Shown here: piece after piece, positions 8,147-16,053 of the stretch
Position numbering within the stretch: the first letter of the stretch is position 1
Layout of the letters: the number at the start of each line of letters is the position of its first letter
The notes under the pieces: model-generated
Told to the model about the DNA's origin: nothing
Databases searched by the model: none
Seen by the model: the letters and a program-made list of their open reading frames with translations, nothing else
Made by a program: the position numbers and the translations under genes
From: CADEEX01 sp964577955
GTDB lineage: Bacteria > Acidobacteriota > Vicinamibacteria > Vicinamibacterales > CAVVIG01
Reading direction: 5' to 3'
DNA length: 64,000 bases
NCBI GenBank assembly: GCA_964577955.1
Contig: CAZOAZ010000002.1
Location: forward strand, 186,001-250,000

Positions 8147-8919
8147 ACCGGTGGAGCGCCATGTTCGCCGTCATCGGCGCGCTGATAGCATCGGCGGCCA
8201 CCCTGCTCGCCGAAAACCGTGTAATCCGGCTGAAGCCGTCCTTCGGCAGGCTCAGGACGGCCCTGAGCTTCGTCGAAGGGCCGGACGCCACCGAAGTCGG
8301 GCGCTCCGAGAACCGGTGGCGTCCGGCTTCAGCCGGATTGCACGTGCCGACAGCCACGCCGTTCTCGCCGGATCAGTCACGCGTGTTCCGCGCCTGGATG
8401 GTGCGAATCATCGACGCGCAGATCGCCAGCGGTCCGACGCCGCGCTGGCAGCACCGCGACTGCGCCGGCCTGGTGCGCTTCGCGGTCGCCGAGTCGCTGC
8501 GCGCGCACGACGCCGGCTGGAAACACGCGAACGGCATCGGCGGCCGCGTCCCGCCGGAACTGACGATGTCGGACGACCAACGCGGCCTGCGCAATCGCTG
8601 GCAGCTCGCCGACGGCTCTCATTCGGCGTTCGTCCAGGCCCTCGAGCTCGTGCAGGAGAACACCACGTTCGTGTCGAAGAACATCAACGACGCCGAGCCG
8701 GGCGATCTGCTGTTCTTCGATCAAGGCGACGACCAGCACCTGATGGTCTGGATGGGACGCTATATCGGCTACCACACCGGATCGAGCAGTGCGCAGGACA
8801 ACGGCCTGCGCGCCGTGTCGGTACCGGAACTCATGTCGTGGAGAGACACACGGTGGCAACCAGTTCGCGGCAATCCCAATTTCGCCGGCGTCTATCGTCT
8901 GCGCTTCTTGTCGCGCTGA
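8143..8919 (+). CDS. yfaT: DUF1175 family protein (YfaT-like), NlpC/P60-like fold
   Basis: The ATG overlaps the previous stop by four bases. The 258-residue product has a signal peptide (about 1-24) and then the DUF1175 domain. The motif HRDCAGLVRF around Cys 107, GDLLFF, His 199 (QHLMVWMG) and His 211 (GYHTG) form the Cys-His-His pattern of NlpC/P60 cysteine peptidases that cut peptidoglycan stem peptides. That assignment is my inference from motif order. Residues about 27-65 are encoded by an inserted palindromic repeat (8223-8339, 117 bp, exactly 39 codons), lying just after the signal peptide, where it would not disturb the fold. The 3' end overlaps the start of yfaS by 67 bases. Confidence 0.85.
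   Translation: MNRWSAMFAVIGALIASAATLLAENRVIRLKPSFGRLRTALSFVEGPDATEVGRSENRWRPASAGLHVPTATPFSPDQSRVFRAWMVRIIDAQIASGPTPRWQHRDCAGLVRFAVAESLRAHDAGWKHANGIGGRVPPELTMSDDQRGLRNRWQLADGSHSAFVQALELVQENTTFVSKNINDAEPGDLLFFDQGDDQHLMVWMGRYIGYHTGSSSAQDNGLRAVSVPELMSWRDTRWQPVRGNPNFAGVYRLRFLSR
8223..8339. repeat. Composite palindromic element inside yfaT
   Basis: The outer arms are AATCCGGCTGAAGCCG and its reverse complement. The inside carries the CTCAGGACGGCCCTGAGC / GTCGAAGGGC module that recurs at 38072-38139. The 117 bp keep the yfaT frame open and encode VIRLKPSFGRLRTALSF and further residues. Confidence 0.85.
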
Positions 8920-11900
8920 CCGTCGGCGGCCTCGCCGTCGCGAAGACCGGCGCCCAGTACGAGCCGAGCGGCTATCAACCGCTCGAGGGCGAACCGTTCT
9001 TCCTGATGTCGGACAAGGCGTACGGCACCGGCGACGCGGCGCAGATTCGCCTCGAGATCGTCTCGACCGAGAGTGGCATGAGCACCGTCGAGGTGAACGG
9101 CGGCGTGGACGTCGTGCTGTACAAGGTGCCGCGGCCGGTTGCGTTCCTTCAGCGTCAGCGCAATCTCCATCGCATTTCCACCGACCTGCCGGCGCGCGAG
9201 GAAGGGCTGCGCAATACCCTCGCGCATCTCTGGGACCGGTGGTTCCGCGCGACGCGCATGGCGTGGCGCGCCATCTTCACCGCGGCGGTCCGCAAGGAAA
9301 CCGTCAAGCAGGCGCCCGCGCTCGCCACGGCCGAAGGCTTCAATGCGCCGACCCGATTCACCCACGCGCCGCAGTATCGCGCGCTGCCCGGATTCGATCT
9401 CGTCACCCGTTTCCGCTATCCGGTTCACCGCGCTCAGCCGATCGGACCGCCAAAAGGCGTGAAGCTGGCGGGCAGCAGCAGCGAATTCATCATCGACTCG
9501 CCGGGCAACGTGATGATTCCGCTCGGCAAGCTCCAGCCGGCCCTCTATCTCGTCGAGGCGACCGTCGGCAGCCATCGGGCCACGTCGCTGCTCTTCGTCT
9601 CGGACACGATGGCGATCACCAAGACCTCGGCCCGTGAAATGTTCGTGTGGACCGTGAACCGCACGAACGGGATGCCGGTGCGCGGCGCCAGCGTCACGTG
9701 GACCGACGGCGCCGGCATACTGAAGAGCGGAAGCACCGACGCGCAAGGGATCGCGCGCTACGACCGCGAGACGCCGGAACGGAGCTACGTCTTCGGCGAA
9801 GACCCGAACGGCGGCGTGTTCATTTCCGAGAACTTCTATTACGACAGCGAGATCTACGACACGAAGATCTACGCGACCACCGATCGGCCGCTCTATCGTC
9901 CCGGCGATCAGGTGTTCGTGAAGCTGTTTGCGCGCGCCTTCGAATCCGCCCGCGATTCCCGTCCCGCGGCCGCCGATACGGTCACCCTCGAAACCTATGA
10001 TCCCGGCGGGGCGCCGATCGTCCACCAGCGTCTGCGGCTCGATCCGCTGAGCGGCGGCGACACCAGCTTCCGGCTGCCGGAGAACAGCACGGCCGGCGGC
10101 TACGAACTGCGCATGACGTACCGCGATGCGCAGTACTCCTCGGCTTTCCGCGTCGCCGAGTATCAGAAGCCGCACTTCGAGATCACGGTGGTTCCCGACA
10201 AGCCCGATTTCAAGTCTGGTGAAACAGTCAGTGGACGGCTGCAGCTGCATTATCCGGACGGCAAGCCCGTGCGCGCCGATATCTCGTTGACCGTGCGCTC
10301 GCAGACGCTGACGACCGTGGACGGAGAGCTGCGCTACTACGGCGAGTTCCCGGTCAAGCTGGAAGAAGAAACGCTGACGACCGACGCTCGCGGCGAGGCG
10401 CGCTTCAGCCTTCCGCCGGCCAGCGAGCCAAGCCGGTTCCTGTTGACGGTCACCGCGACCGACGGCGCCGCCTATCGGGTCAAGACCACGAAGGAACTGC
10501 TCGTCGAACGGAGCCAGAGTTCGTTCGCGATGCGCGCCGAGCCGCAATTCACCGGACCGAACGATGCGGTCACCTTCTCAATCGCGCCTGTCCGCCGTAG
10601 CCTTGGCGAGGACGGACTACCCGTTTCGTGGGACTGGGTCCGGCTCGAGAACCGGCAGCGCGCGCAGGGACGGCTCGACAACCCTGATCGGCTGACGATC
10701 ACCTTCAGCGAACCAGGCTCCTACACCGTCAATCTCCGCGACGCCCGCGGCAACATCGTCGCCGCCTGCCCGCACTGGGTCAGCGGCCCAGGGACGCGTC
10801 CGCCGACCGGCACGATCGACATCGTGCCGAGCAAGGAACGTTATGCCCCGGGTGACCTCGCCGATCTCCTGATCACGTTTCCCGAACCGGTCGACGAGGC
10901 GCTGCTGACGCTCGAACGTGACAAGGTCGAGTCAGCCGTCCCGCTCACCCGCGCGCGCGACTGGGTGCGCGTCACGCGGCTTGGTCCGGAACAATGGCGA
11001 GCCCAGGTCCCAGTGCGAGCGGCCTACGCGCCGAACATCACGTTCTCCGTCGTCTACGTCAAGCACGGCGAGTACGTGTTCCAGAATCAAGGCCTCACCG
11101 TCACGCAGCCGATCGTGGACGTCTCGCTGACTACGAACAAAGACGTCTATCAGCCTGGAGACGTCGTCGACGTGCAGGTGAAGACAACTGTTTCCGGACG
11201 TCCGGTTCCTGCCGTCCTGGCTGTCGGCGTCGTCGACGAGATGATCTACGCGCTGCAGCCGGAGATCGCACCCGACATCAACGACTTCTTCTTCCACGCC
11301 CGCCGCAACAACGTGCGGACCACGGCGAGCCAGGATTTCCTCAGCTACGACCTCTCGGCGCCGCGCTCGAAGCGCGCGGTCGAACCGCGATCGGTCAACG
11401 AGCGGCGCGTCAAAGTGCTCGAACGGCCGCGGCGCGACGAAGTCGACACGGCGTTCTGGCAGCCGACGATCCGCACCGACAACTCGGGAACGGCGCGCTT
11501 CACGTTCACGATGCCCGACTCGCTCACCCGCTGGCGGCTGACCGCGCGGGGCGTGGCGCGCGATGGCACCGTCGGCCAACGCGTCGCCTTCGTGCGATCG
11601 GACAAGGACCTCTACGGCAAATGGACCAGTCCGACGTGGACCCGCGTCGGCGACGCCCCGGTGGCGACAGTGGCGGTTTTCAATCAGACGCCGACGCCGC
11701 AGCGCGCCGACGTGGAAATCACCGGGCCCGGCCTGACCAACACGCGAACGGTCACGCTCCAGCCCGGCGTGAATTTCCTCGAGCAGACCCTGCAGGGCGC
11801 GAACGGCAGCGGCACGATCGGACTGACGATCCGTCGCAACAGCGTTGTCATCGACCGTCTCGAAACGCCGCTCACCGCAACGCCGACGGCCTGGTCGAGC

Positions 11901-13457
11901 GAGCACACCCAATTCCTGAACGCCAACGAAGCCGCGACGAGGCTGGAGCTGCCGCGGGACGCGCGCGACATCCGCGTCACCTTCACCTCGTCGGCCGCCG
12001 CGGAATTCAGCCGCGTCGCCGACGACCTCATGGAGTACCCGTACGGCTGCATCGAGCAGACCGCGAGCCGGATGATTCCGTTCGCGCTGGCGATCGAATC
12101 GTTACCGGCAACGGAAGTGCGGATCCGCGAACGGTTGACCGCGCAGTTGAGCGGACAGCGTCTCCGTCTCGCCTACATGGCAGATCCGAAGGGCCTGTTC
12201 TCGTGGTGGGGACGCCTGACGCACGACGATCCGTTCCTCACGGCGTACGCCTACTACGCTGACTGGATTGCAAGCCGGACGATGGGGCTGGCGCTGCCGG
12301 CGGATCATTGGAACCGGCTGCTCGATGTCTACCGCGAGAACGGCGAGGATCTGCCGCTCCCCCACCGCGCACTCTTCCTCCACTTCATGCAGGAGATGAA
12401 GCTGCCGACGCGCAGCCTGATCGAGGGCACGATCGCCGACGTTCGCGGTGCCCGGCCACGGCTGACCGGCGGACCAGTGCGGCACGCGATCGACGACGGT
12501 TTGCTGCTCGGTGATTCGGACGAACCGGTCGTGCAGGCGATCGCCATGGTCGTTCTCGACCGGATTGCGCGGGCTGAACGGGTGGCTGTGCCAGCGGATC
12601 TGACTCCGATCGTCGACGCGTCCTACGACCTGCTGCAGGCGACCAACGAACCGCTGTCGCGCGCGCTCCTCGTGGCCACCGGCCGCCTCGATCGCAATGA
12701 AGCCGGAACGATTCTGAGCGGGGTCAGGGCCGAGATGCCGACCTTTGAGCGCTCGCTGACGCTGGCGTGGCTGCGCGGATCGCTGGGAACGGCGCCCACC
12801 GGCCCTGCACCGGCGCTCCGCGCGCCGTGGACGCGTTCAACAACCGCGACCGGCGCCACGGTGTGGCGCTTGGCGGCCGGATCGACTGTCCCAACGTCGC
12901 TCGCGTTGTCGCAACCGGCGCCCGTCGGCATGCGAGCCGTCGTGCAATACACGTCGGCGGCCGCCGCGAGTCCGTCGCTTGCCGTCGGCCTGCAGCGCCG
13001 GTTGTATCGCGTGGTGAAGCGCGACGGCGAAGAAGGCTACACGCTTCAGCAGCTCGCGAACAATGCGCCGCTTTCGACTTCGGAGCTTTATCTCGACGAG
13101 ATTCTCGTCACGCCGGGTGCCTCGAGCGTCCGCTTTGCCGCACTCGAAGTGCCGCTGCCGCCGGGCGCCAGCGTCGACAGCACGACGTGGGGCATCGGGT
13201 TCCCCGCTTCAGAACGGGAACCGGATCGAGACGAAGAAAAGCTCGAAGGACTCGAAGCCTCGCGGCATGAGACGACGAGGTTCGGCTACGTCGTACCGGT
13301 CGACGACATCGACGAGCCGACCAGGATTCGGCATCTCGTGCGGTTCTCGCAGAAGGGCTCGTTTGCGATGCCGCGAGCACGCCTGTATCGCATGTATCAG
13401 CCGGCCGCCAAGGCGGTCGAACAAGGACAAGGCGTGCGGCGGATGGACGTCCGATGA
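8853..13457 (+). CDS. yfaS: Bacterial alpha-2-macroglobulin (YfaS-like) with CIEQ thioester motif
   Basis: The start is GTG 8853, seven bases after GGAGAG (8840-8845). It yields 1534 residues with a signal peptide (about 12-36). The frame is open far upstream, but that stretch is antiparallel noise over yfaA and yfaT. Domains: macroglobulin repeats in the N-terminal two thirds, including the MG2-type TDRPLYRPGDQVFVK near residue 340; an A2M domain near 865 (TMPDSLTRWRLTARG); and a thioester domain with YPYGCIEQTASR, C1066-Q1069. Macroglobulins trap proteases after cleavage of a bait region. In bacteria they are periplasmic. As I recall, YfaS/MagD-type members usually lack CxEQ, so its presence here is notable. 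A family A element adds about 9 codons near residue 580. Confidence 0.92.
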   Translation: MATSSRQSQFRRRLSSALLVALTVGGLAVAKTGAQYEPSGYQPLEGEPFFLMSDKAYGTGDAAQIRLEIVSTESGMSTVEVNGGVDVVLYKVPRPVAFLQRQRNLHRISTDLPAREEGLRNTLAHLWDRWFRATRMAWRAIFTAAVRKETVKQAPALATAEGFNAPTRFTHAPQYRALPGFDLVTRFRYPVHRAQPIGPPKGVKLAGSSSEFIIDSPGNVMIPLGKLQPALYLVEATVGSHRATSLLFVSDTMAITKTSAREMFVWTVNRTNGMPVRGASVTWTDGAGILKSGSTDAQGIARYDRETPERSYVFGEDPNGGVFISENFYYDSEIYDTKIYATTDRPLYRPGDQVFVKLFARAFESARDSRPAAADTVTLETYDPGGAPIVHQRLRLDPLSGGDTSFRLPENSTAGGYELRMTYRDAQYSSAFRVAEYQKPHFEITVVPDKPDFKSGETVSGRLQLHYPDGKPVRADISLTVRSQTLTTVDGELRYYGEFPVKLEEETLTTDARGEARFSLPPASEPSRFLLTVTATDGAAYRVKTTKELLVERSQSSFAMRAEPQFTGPNDAVTFSIAPVRRSLGEDGLPVSWDWVRLENRQRAQGRLDNPDRLTITFSEPGSYTVNLRDARGNIVAACPHWVSGPGTRPPTGTIDIVPSKERYAPGDLADLLITFPEPVDEALLTLERDKVESAVPLTRARDWVRVTRLGPEQWRAQVPVRAAYAPNITFSVVYVKHGEYVFQNQGLTVTQPIVDVSLTTNKDVYQPGDVVDVQVKTTVSGRPVPAVLAVGVVDEMIYALQPEIAPDINDFFFHARRNNVRTTASQDFLSYDLSAPRSKRAVEPRSVNERRVKVLERPRRDEVDTAFWQPTIRTDNSGTARFTFTMPDSLTRWRLTARGVARDGTVGQRVAFVRSDKDLYGKWTSPTWTRVGDAPVATVAVFNQTPTPQRADVEITGPGLTNTRTVTLQPGVNFLEQTLQGANGSGTIGLTIRRNSVVIDRLETPLTATPTAWSSEHTQFLNANEAATRLELPRDARDIRVTFTSSAAAEFSRVADDLMEYPYGCIEQTASRMIPFALAIESLPATEVRIRERLTAQLSGQRLRLAYMADPKGLFSWWGRLTHDDPFLTAYAYYADWIASRTMGLALPADHWNRLLDVYRENGEDLPLPHRALFLHFMQEMKLPTRSLIEGTIADVRGARPRLTGGPVRHAIDDGLLLGDSDEPVVQAIAMVVLDRIARAERVAVPADLTPIVDASYDLLQATNEPLSRALLVATGRLDRNEAGTILSGVRAEMPTFERSLTLAWLRGSLGTAPTGPAPALRAPWTRSTTATGATVWRLAAGSTVPTSLALSQPAPVGMRAVVQYTSAAAASPSLAVGLQRRLYRVVKRDGEEGYTLQQLANNAPLSTSELYLDEILVTPGASSVRFAALEVPLPPGASVDSTTWGIGFPASEREPDRDEEKLEGLEASRHETTRFGYVVPVDDIDEPTRIRHLVRFSQKGSFAMPRARLYRMYQPAAKAVEQGQGVRRMDVR
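10590..10616. repeat. In-frame repeat inside yfaS
   Basis: GTCCGCCGTAGCCTTGGCGA is shared with the intergenic element at 58985-59038. Here it is read in frame as VRRSLGEDG, between two macroglobulin domains. Confidence 0.75.
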
Positions 13458-15124
13458 AGCTCGCGCTTGCGTTCGTCGTCGCGGCGACCATGGCGGCAAC
13501 GGCCGCCTCGAGGCCGGCACCGGCGCTGTCGGTCGCGTGGCTGCGTGACGGCCGGGTCGACGTTCGCACCAGCGCGGGCGCCGCTGCACCAGAGACGACC
13601 TCGCTCGGCAGCACCTGGAAGTTGTTCGTCTATGCCTTTGCCGTCGAAAAGAACGTGGCTACGCCGGTCTATCGCTGCGGTTTGCCGCGAAAACCTGGCG
13701 ACGAGTACTGCTGCGATCCTGGTCAGGCCATCGAACGCGACCACGCACTCGCGCGATCGTGCGGCCTGTTCTTCGATCCGATCCGCCTGAACATTTCGAC
13801 CACTGCATGGCAGGAGTTCTGGCGCGCCCGCGCGGGCGCTGACGCGCAGTGGCTCCTGGACCTCCGGCATCTCGGTCCCGAAACCGAGGCGCCCCTTTCC
13901 CAACTCCTGCGCGTTCTGGCGACCGTCCCCGACGATGTGCGGGCGGCGGCGGAACGAGCGCTGCTGCCGGTCGTCATCGACGGCTACGGGCACGGCGCGG
14001 TCGCGCAGCTGGGCGGCCTGCTGCGGGCGAAGACGTACACCTGGTCGGAGACAAAGACGGACAGGCTGAAGCCTGTCCCTACCGGGAATAACGAGGTCAC
14101 GATTGGCGGCGCGGCCGGGTGGCTCGTCGACGGCACGCCGGTGTGGTTCAAGTCGACCGGTTCGAGCCGGCGCGTCCTGCTGGAGCATGCGGATCAACTC
14201 GCCGCATGGCTGCCGCCGCCCCGCAGCGGGCCAGCCGGCGACCCCTGCGTCGTTGTCGATTTCTTCGCGCAGTACCCGATTCGCGCCGTCGATCAGTTGC
14301 CGGCGAAGCGGCCAGCGTCACCGGGTCAACTGCGTGGTGCGTACCGCGTCCTCTTTCAGAACGGCAACGCGCTGACGTTCACCGCCGCCAGCGATCTGCA
14401 TCTCACCCGCGACGAGCGCGGTCTGCGGATCCGCGGCCAGTTTGCGATGAGCGAGTACGTGGCGCGGGTCCTGGATCGCGAAGCCGATGCGACGGTCACC
14501 GAAGCCGCGCGCGCGCTGGCCATCGTCGCGCGCAGCTGGACGCTGCAGAACGCACCGTTCGAACGCGGTTGCTACATCGTCGCTGACAGCACGCGGATGC
14601 AGCGCGTCAGCGCGAACCCGCCGGGCATGGCCGCACGGGCTGTTTCCTACTTCACCGACGGCCTGATTCTCGACGGGACAAACGTGCGCTACCACCGCGA
14701 CACGCAATCGCCTGGGGTGATGGCCTGGACGACGGCCGTGCAGCAAGCGAACGCGGGGCTGTCCTTTGACCTGATTCTCGCCAAAGCCTTCCCGCAGGCG
14801 TCGCTCGGCACGGCCTCGGGCGAGCGCGAGTGCCGGCATCTCACCGCAGCGGATGCATGGCTGACGCGTTCAGCCGCGGCCTGGCAGCGGCGTCTCGCTC
14901 GCGAACCCGGATTCGAAGCCCCTGACGGGATGACCGTATGCGCGCTCGATTACGGCAACCCCTACGCCGATCGCTCGCGCAATCGGATCTACGTCCGCGG
15001 CGTCGCGACGACCGAAGACCGCATTTCGATCGCGCACGAGTACGTCCACCTGGCGTTCCGTTTCCACCCAAAACGAGACGACGAAGCATTTGTGGAAGCT
15101 ACGGCACGGGAGTTACTGCGGTAG
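13454..15124 (+). CDS. yfaQ: DUF2300 family protein (YfaQ-like) with SxxK motif and SpoIID-like half
   Basis: This gene starts in the stop codon of yfaS (ATGA) and encodes 556 residues with a signal peptide to about residue 19. The N-terminal half has the sequence LGSTWKLFVYAFAVEKN, in which S53-T-W-K56 looks like the SxxK nucleophile motif of penicillin-binding proteins and serine beta-lactamases. The C-terminal half (about 290-470) resembles the SpoIID/LytB family, with SEYVARVLDREADATVTEAA and ALAIVARSWTLQN matching its conserved helices. The protein ends with HEYVHLAF, a zinc-protease-like HExxH variant (HEYVH). These are motif readings, not proven activities. An in-frame family A repeat encodes DRLKPVPT near residues 202-210. 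The TAG stop lies in another copy. Confidence 0.85.
   Translation: MKLALAFVVAATMAATAASRPAPALSVAWLRDGRVDVRTSAGAAAPETTSLGSTWKLFVYAFAVEKNVATPVYRCGLPRKPGDEYCCDPGQAIERDHALARSCGLFFDPIRLNISTTAWQEFWRARAGADAQWLLDLRHLGPETEAPLSQLLRVLATVPDDVRAAAERALLPVVIDGYGHGAVAQLGGLLRAKTYTWSETKTDRLKPVPTGNNEVTIGGAAGWLVDGTPVWFKSTGSSRRVLLEHADQLAAWLPPPRSGPAGDPCVVVDFFAQYPIRAVDQLPAKRPASPGQLRGAYRVLFQNGNALTFTAASDLHLTRDERGLRIRGQFAMSEYVARVLDREADATVTEAARALAIVARSWTLQNAPFERGCYIVADSTRMQRVSANPPGMAARAVSYFTDGLILDGTNVRYHRDTQSPGVMAWTTAVQQANAGLSFDLILAKAFPQASLGTASGERECRHLTAADAWLTRSAAAWQRRLAREPGFEAPDGMTVCALDYGNPYADRSRNRIYVRGVATTEDRISIAHEYVHLAFRFHPKRDDEAFVEATARELLR
14059..14085. repeat. In-frame family A palindrome inside yfaQ
   Basis: GGACAGGCTGAAGCCTGTCC plus the usual CTACC flank. 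It is translated as DRLKPVPT without a stop. Confidence 0.9.
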
Positions 15125-15144
15125 GGACCGGCTTTAGCCGGTCC
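15125..15144. repeat. Variant family A palindrome between yfaQ and yfaP
   Basis: GGACCGGCTTTAGCCGGTCC fills the gap between the yfaQ stop (whose TAG belongs to the repeat flank) and the yfaP start. Confidence 0.9.
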
Positions 15145-15155
15145 GTGTGAACGCT

Positions 15156-15959
15156 ATGACGATCAAACGAATCGCGAGTACCGGAATTCTCGCAATCACC
15201 GCTGTCTTGACCGCGACGACGCCCTCCGCTCAGCAAGTGACCGTGGACGCCCCGCGCGGCGGCTGGAACGTGAGCGGCCTGGTGGACGACAGCGAGAAGG
15301 TCCAGGCCGCCTACCCGCCCAACGCGATCGACCGCGGCGCGCAGAAGTACCGCACGCTGATTCGCGGCAAGCTGGAGAAGTTCGACAACGACAAGCCGCA
15401 CACCCTGATCGTCAACGGCAACCCGATGCCGCTCTATGCCGGACCTGATGGCCGCTACGCCAGGCCATTCGCCTTCGGCGTCGGCTCGAACAGCATCGAA
15501 GTCAGAAGCCCGGACGGCAAATCGCGGAAGCGCATCCAGTTCTACGAGGCCAACGCGACGCTCACGCCGGCGAAGATCCGCATCATCCTCGGGTGGGACG
15601 ACAACCAGGCTGACATCGACCTGCACATCATCACGCCCGATGGCCAGCACGCCTTCTGGGGCGATCCCGTGCTGACGACCGGCGGCGGGCTCGACGTCGA
15701 CAGCGTCGACGGCGCGGGACCGGAAATGTTCTCGATGCCGGCGCCGATGCGCGGGCTCTATCACGTTTTCGCGAACTACTGGGGCAATCTCGGCGCCGAG
15801 GGCTATCACTTCAACGAGTCGACGCGAAAGAAAGACGTCATCACGGCGAACGTGACCGTGATCCTCAACGAGAACTCACCGAAAGAGAAACGCGAGATCT
15901 ACGTCGTCCCGCTCCGGAAGATCGGCGAGCTGACGCTCGTCCGCAGTCTCGTGTACTGA
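15156..15959 (+). CDS. yfaP: DUF2135 family protein (YfaP-like)
   Basis: I chose ATG 15156; a GTG three codons upstream (15147) is the alternative. The 267-residue product has a signal peptide to about residue 25 (TTPSAQ). The C-terminal domain is a clear DUF2135: LGWDDNQADIDLHIITPDG, then GGGLDVDSVDGAGPEMFSMP, then GLYHVFANYWG. The aspartate-rich pattern suggests a calcium-stabilised beta-sandwich, which is inference. The N-terminal half is an Ig-like carbohydrate- or protein-binding-type sandwich. It is the last gene of the yfaATSQP operon, separated from yfaQ by a repeat. Its exact role beside the macroglobulin is unknown in any organism as far as I know. Confidence 0.9.
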   Translation: MTIKRIASTGILAITAVLTATTPSAQQVTVDAPRGGWNVSGLVDDSEKVQAAYPPNAIDRGAQKYRTLIRGKLEKFDNDKPHTLIVNGNPMPLYAGPDGRYARPFAFGVGSNSIEVRSPDGKSRKRIQFYEANATLTPAKIRIILGWDDNQADIDLHIITPDGQHAFWGDPVLTTGGGLDVDSVDGAGPEMFSMPAPMRGLYHVFANYWGNLGAEGYHFNESTRKKDVITANVTVILNENSPKEKREIYVVPLRKIGELTLVRSLVY

Positions 15960-15962
15960 AAA

Positions 15963-16052
15963 CGCTTTCACAACGAGACCGCTGAGATCGCAGAGATCTC
16001 TTTTTGGAAAGGAAACTCTGCGTGCTCCGCGGGCTCGGTGTGAGGCCTTTTA
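15963..16052. repeat. Family C long inverted repeat
   Basis: The left arm begins TTCACAACGAGACCGC and the right arm is GGGCTCGGTGTGAGGCC. The same layout recurs at 17471-17560. It lies between convergent yfaP and the sugar dehydrogenase, so a bidirectional terminator role is possible. Confidence 0.75.
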
Positions 16053-16053
16053 G

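Noticed and set aside
7914..8852. Open frame continuous with yfaS that would extend the macroglobulin by 313 residues
   Set aside because: It overlaps yfaA and yfaT in another frame, has Arg/Pro-rich noise composition, and a good ribosome site plus signal peptide begin at GTG 8853.
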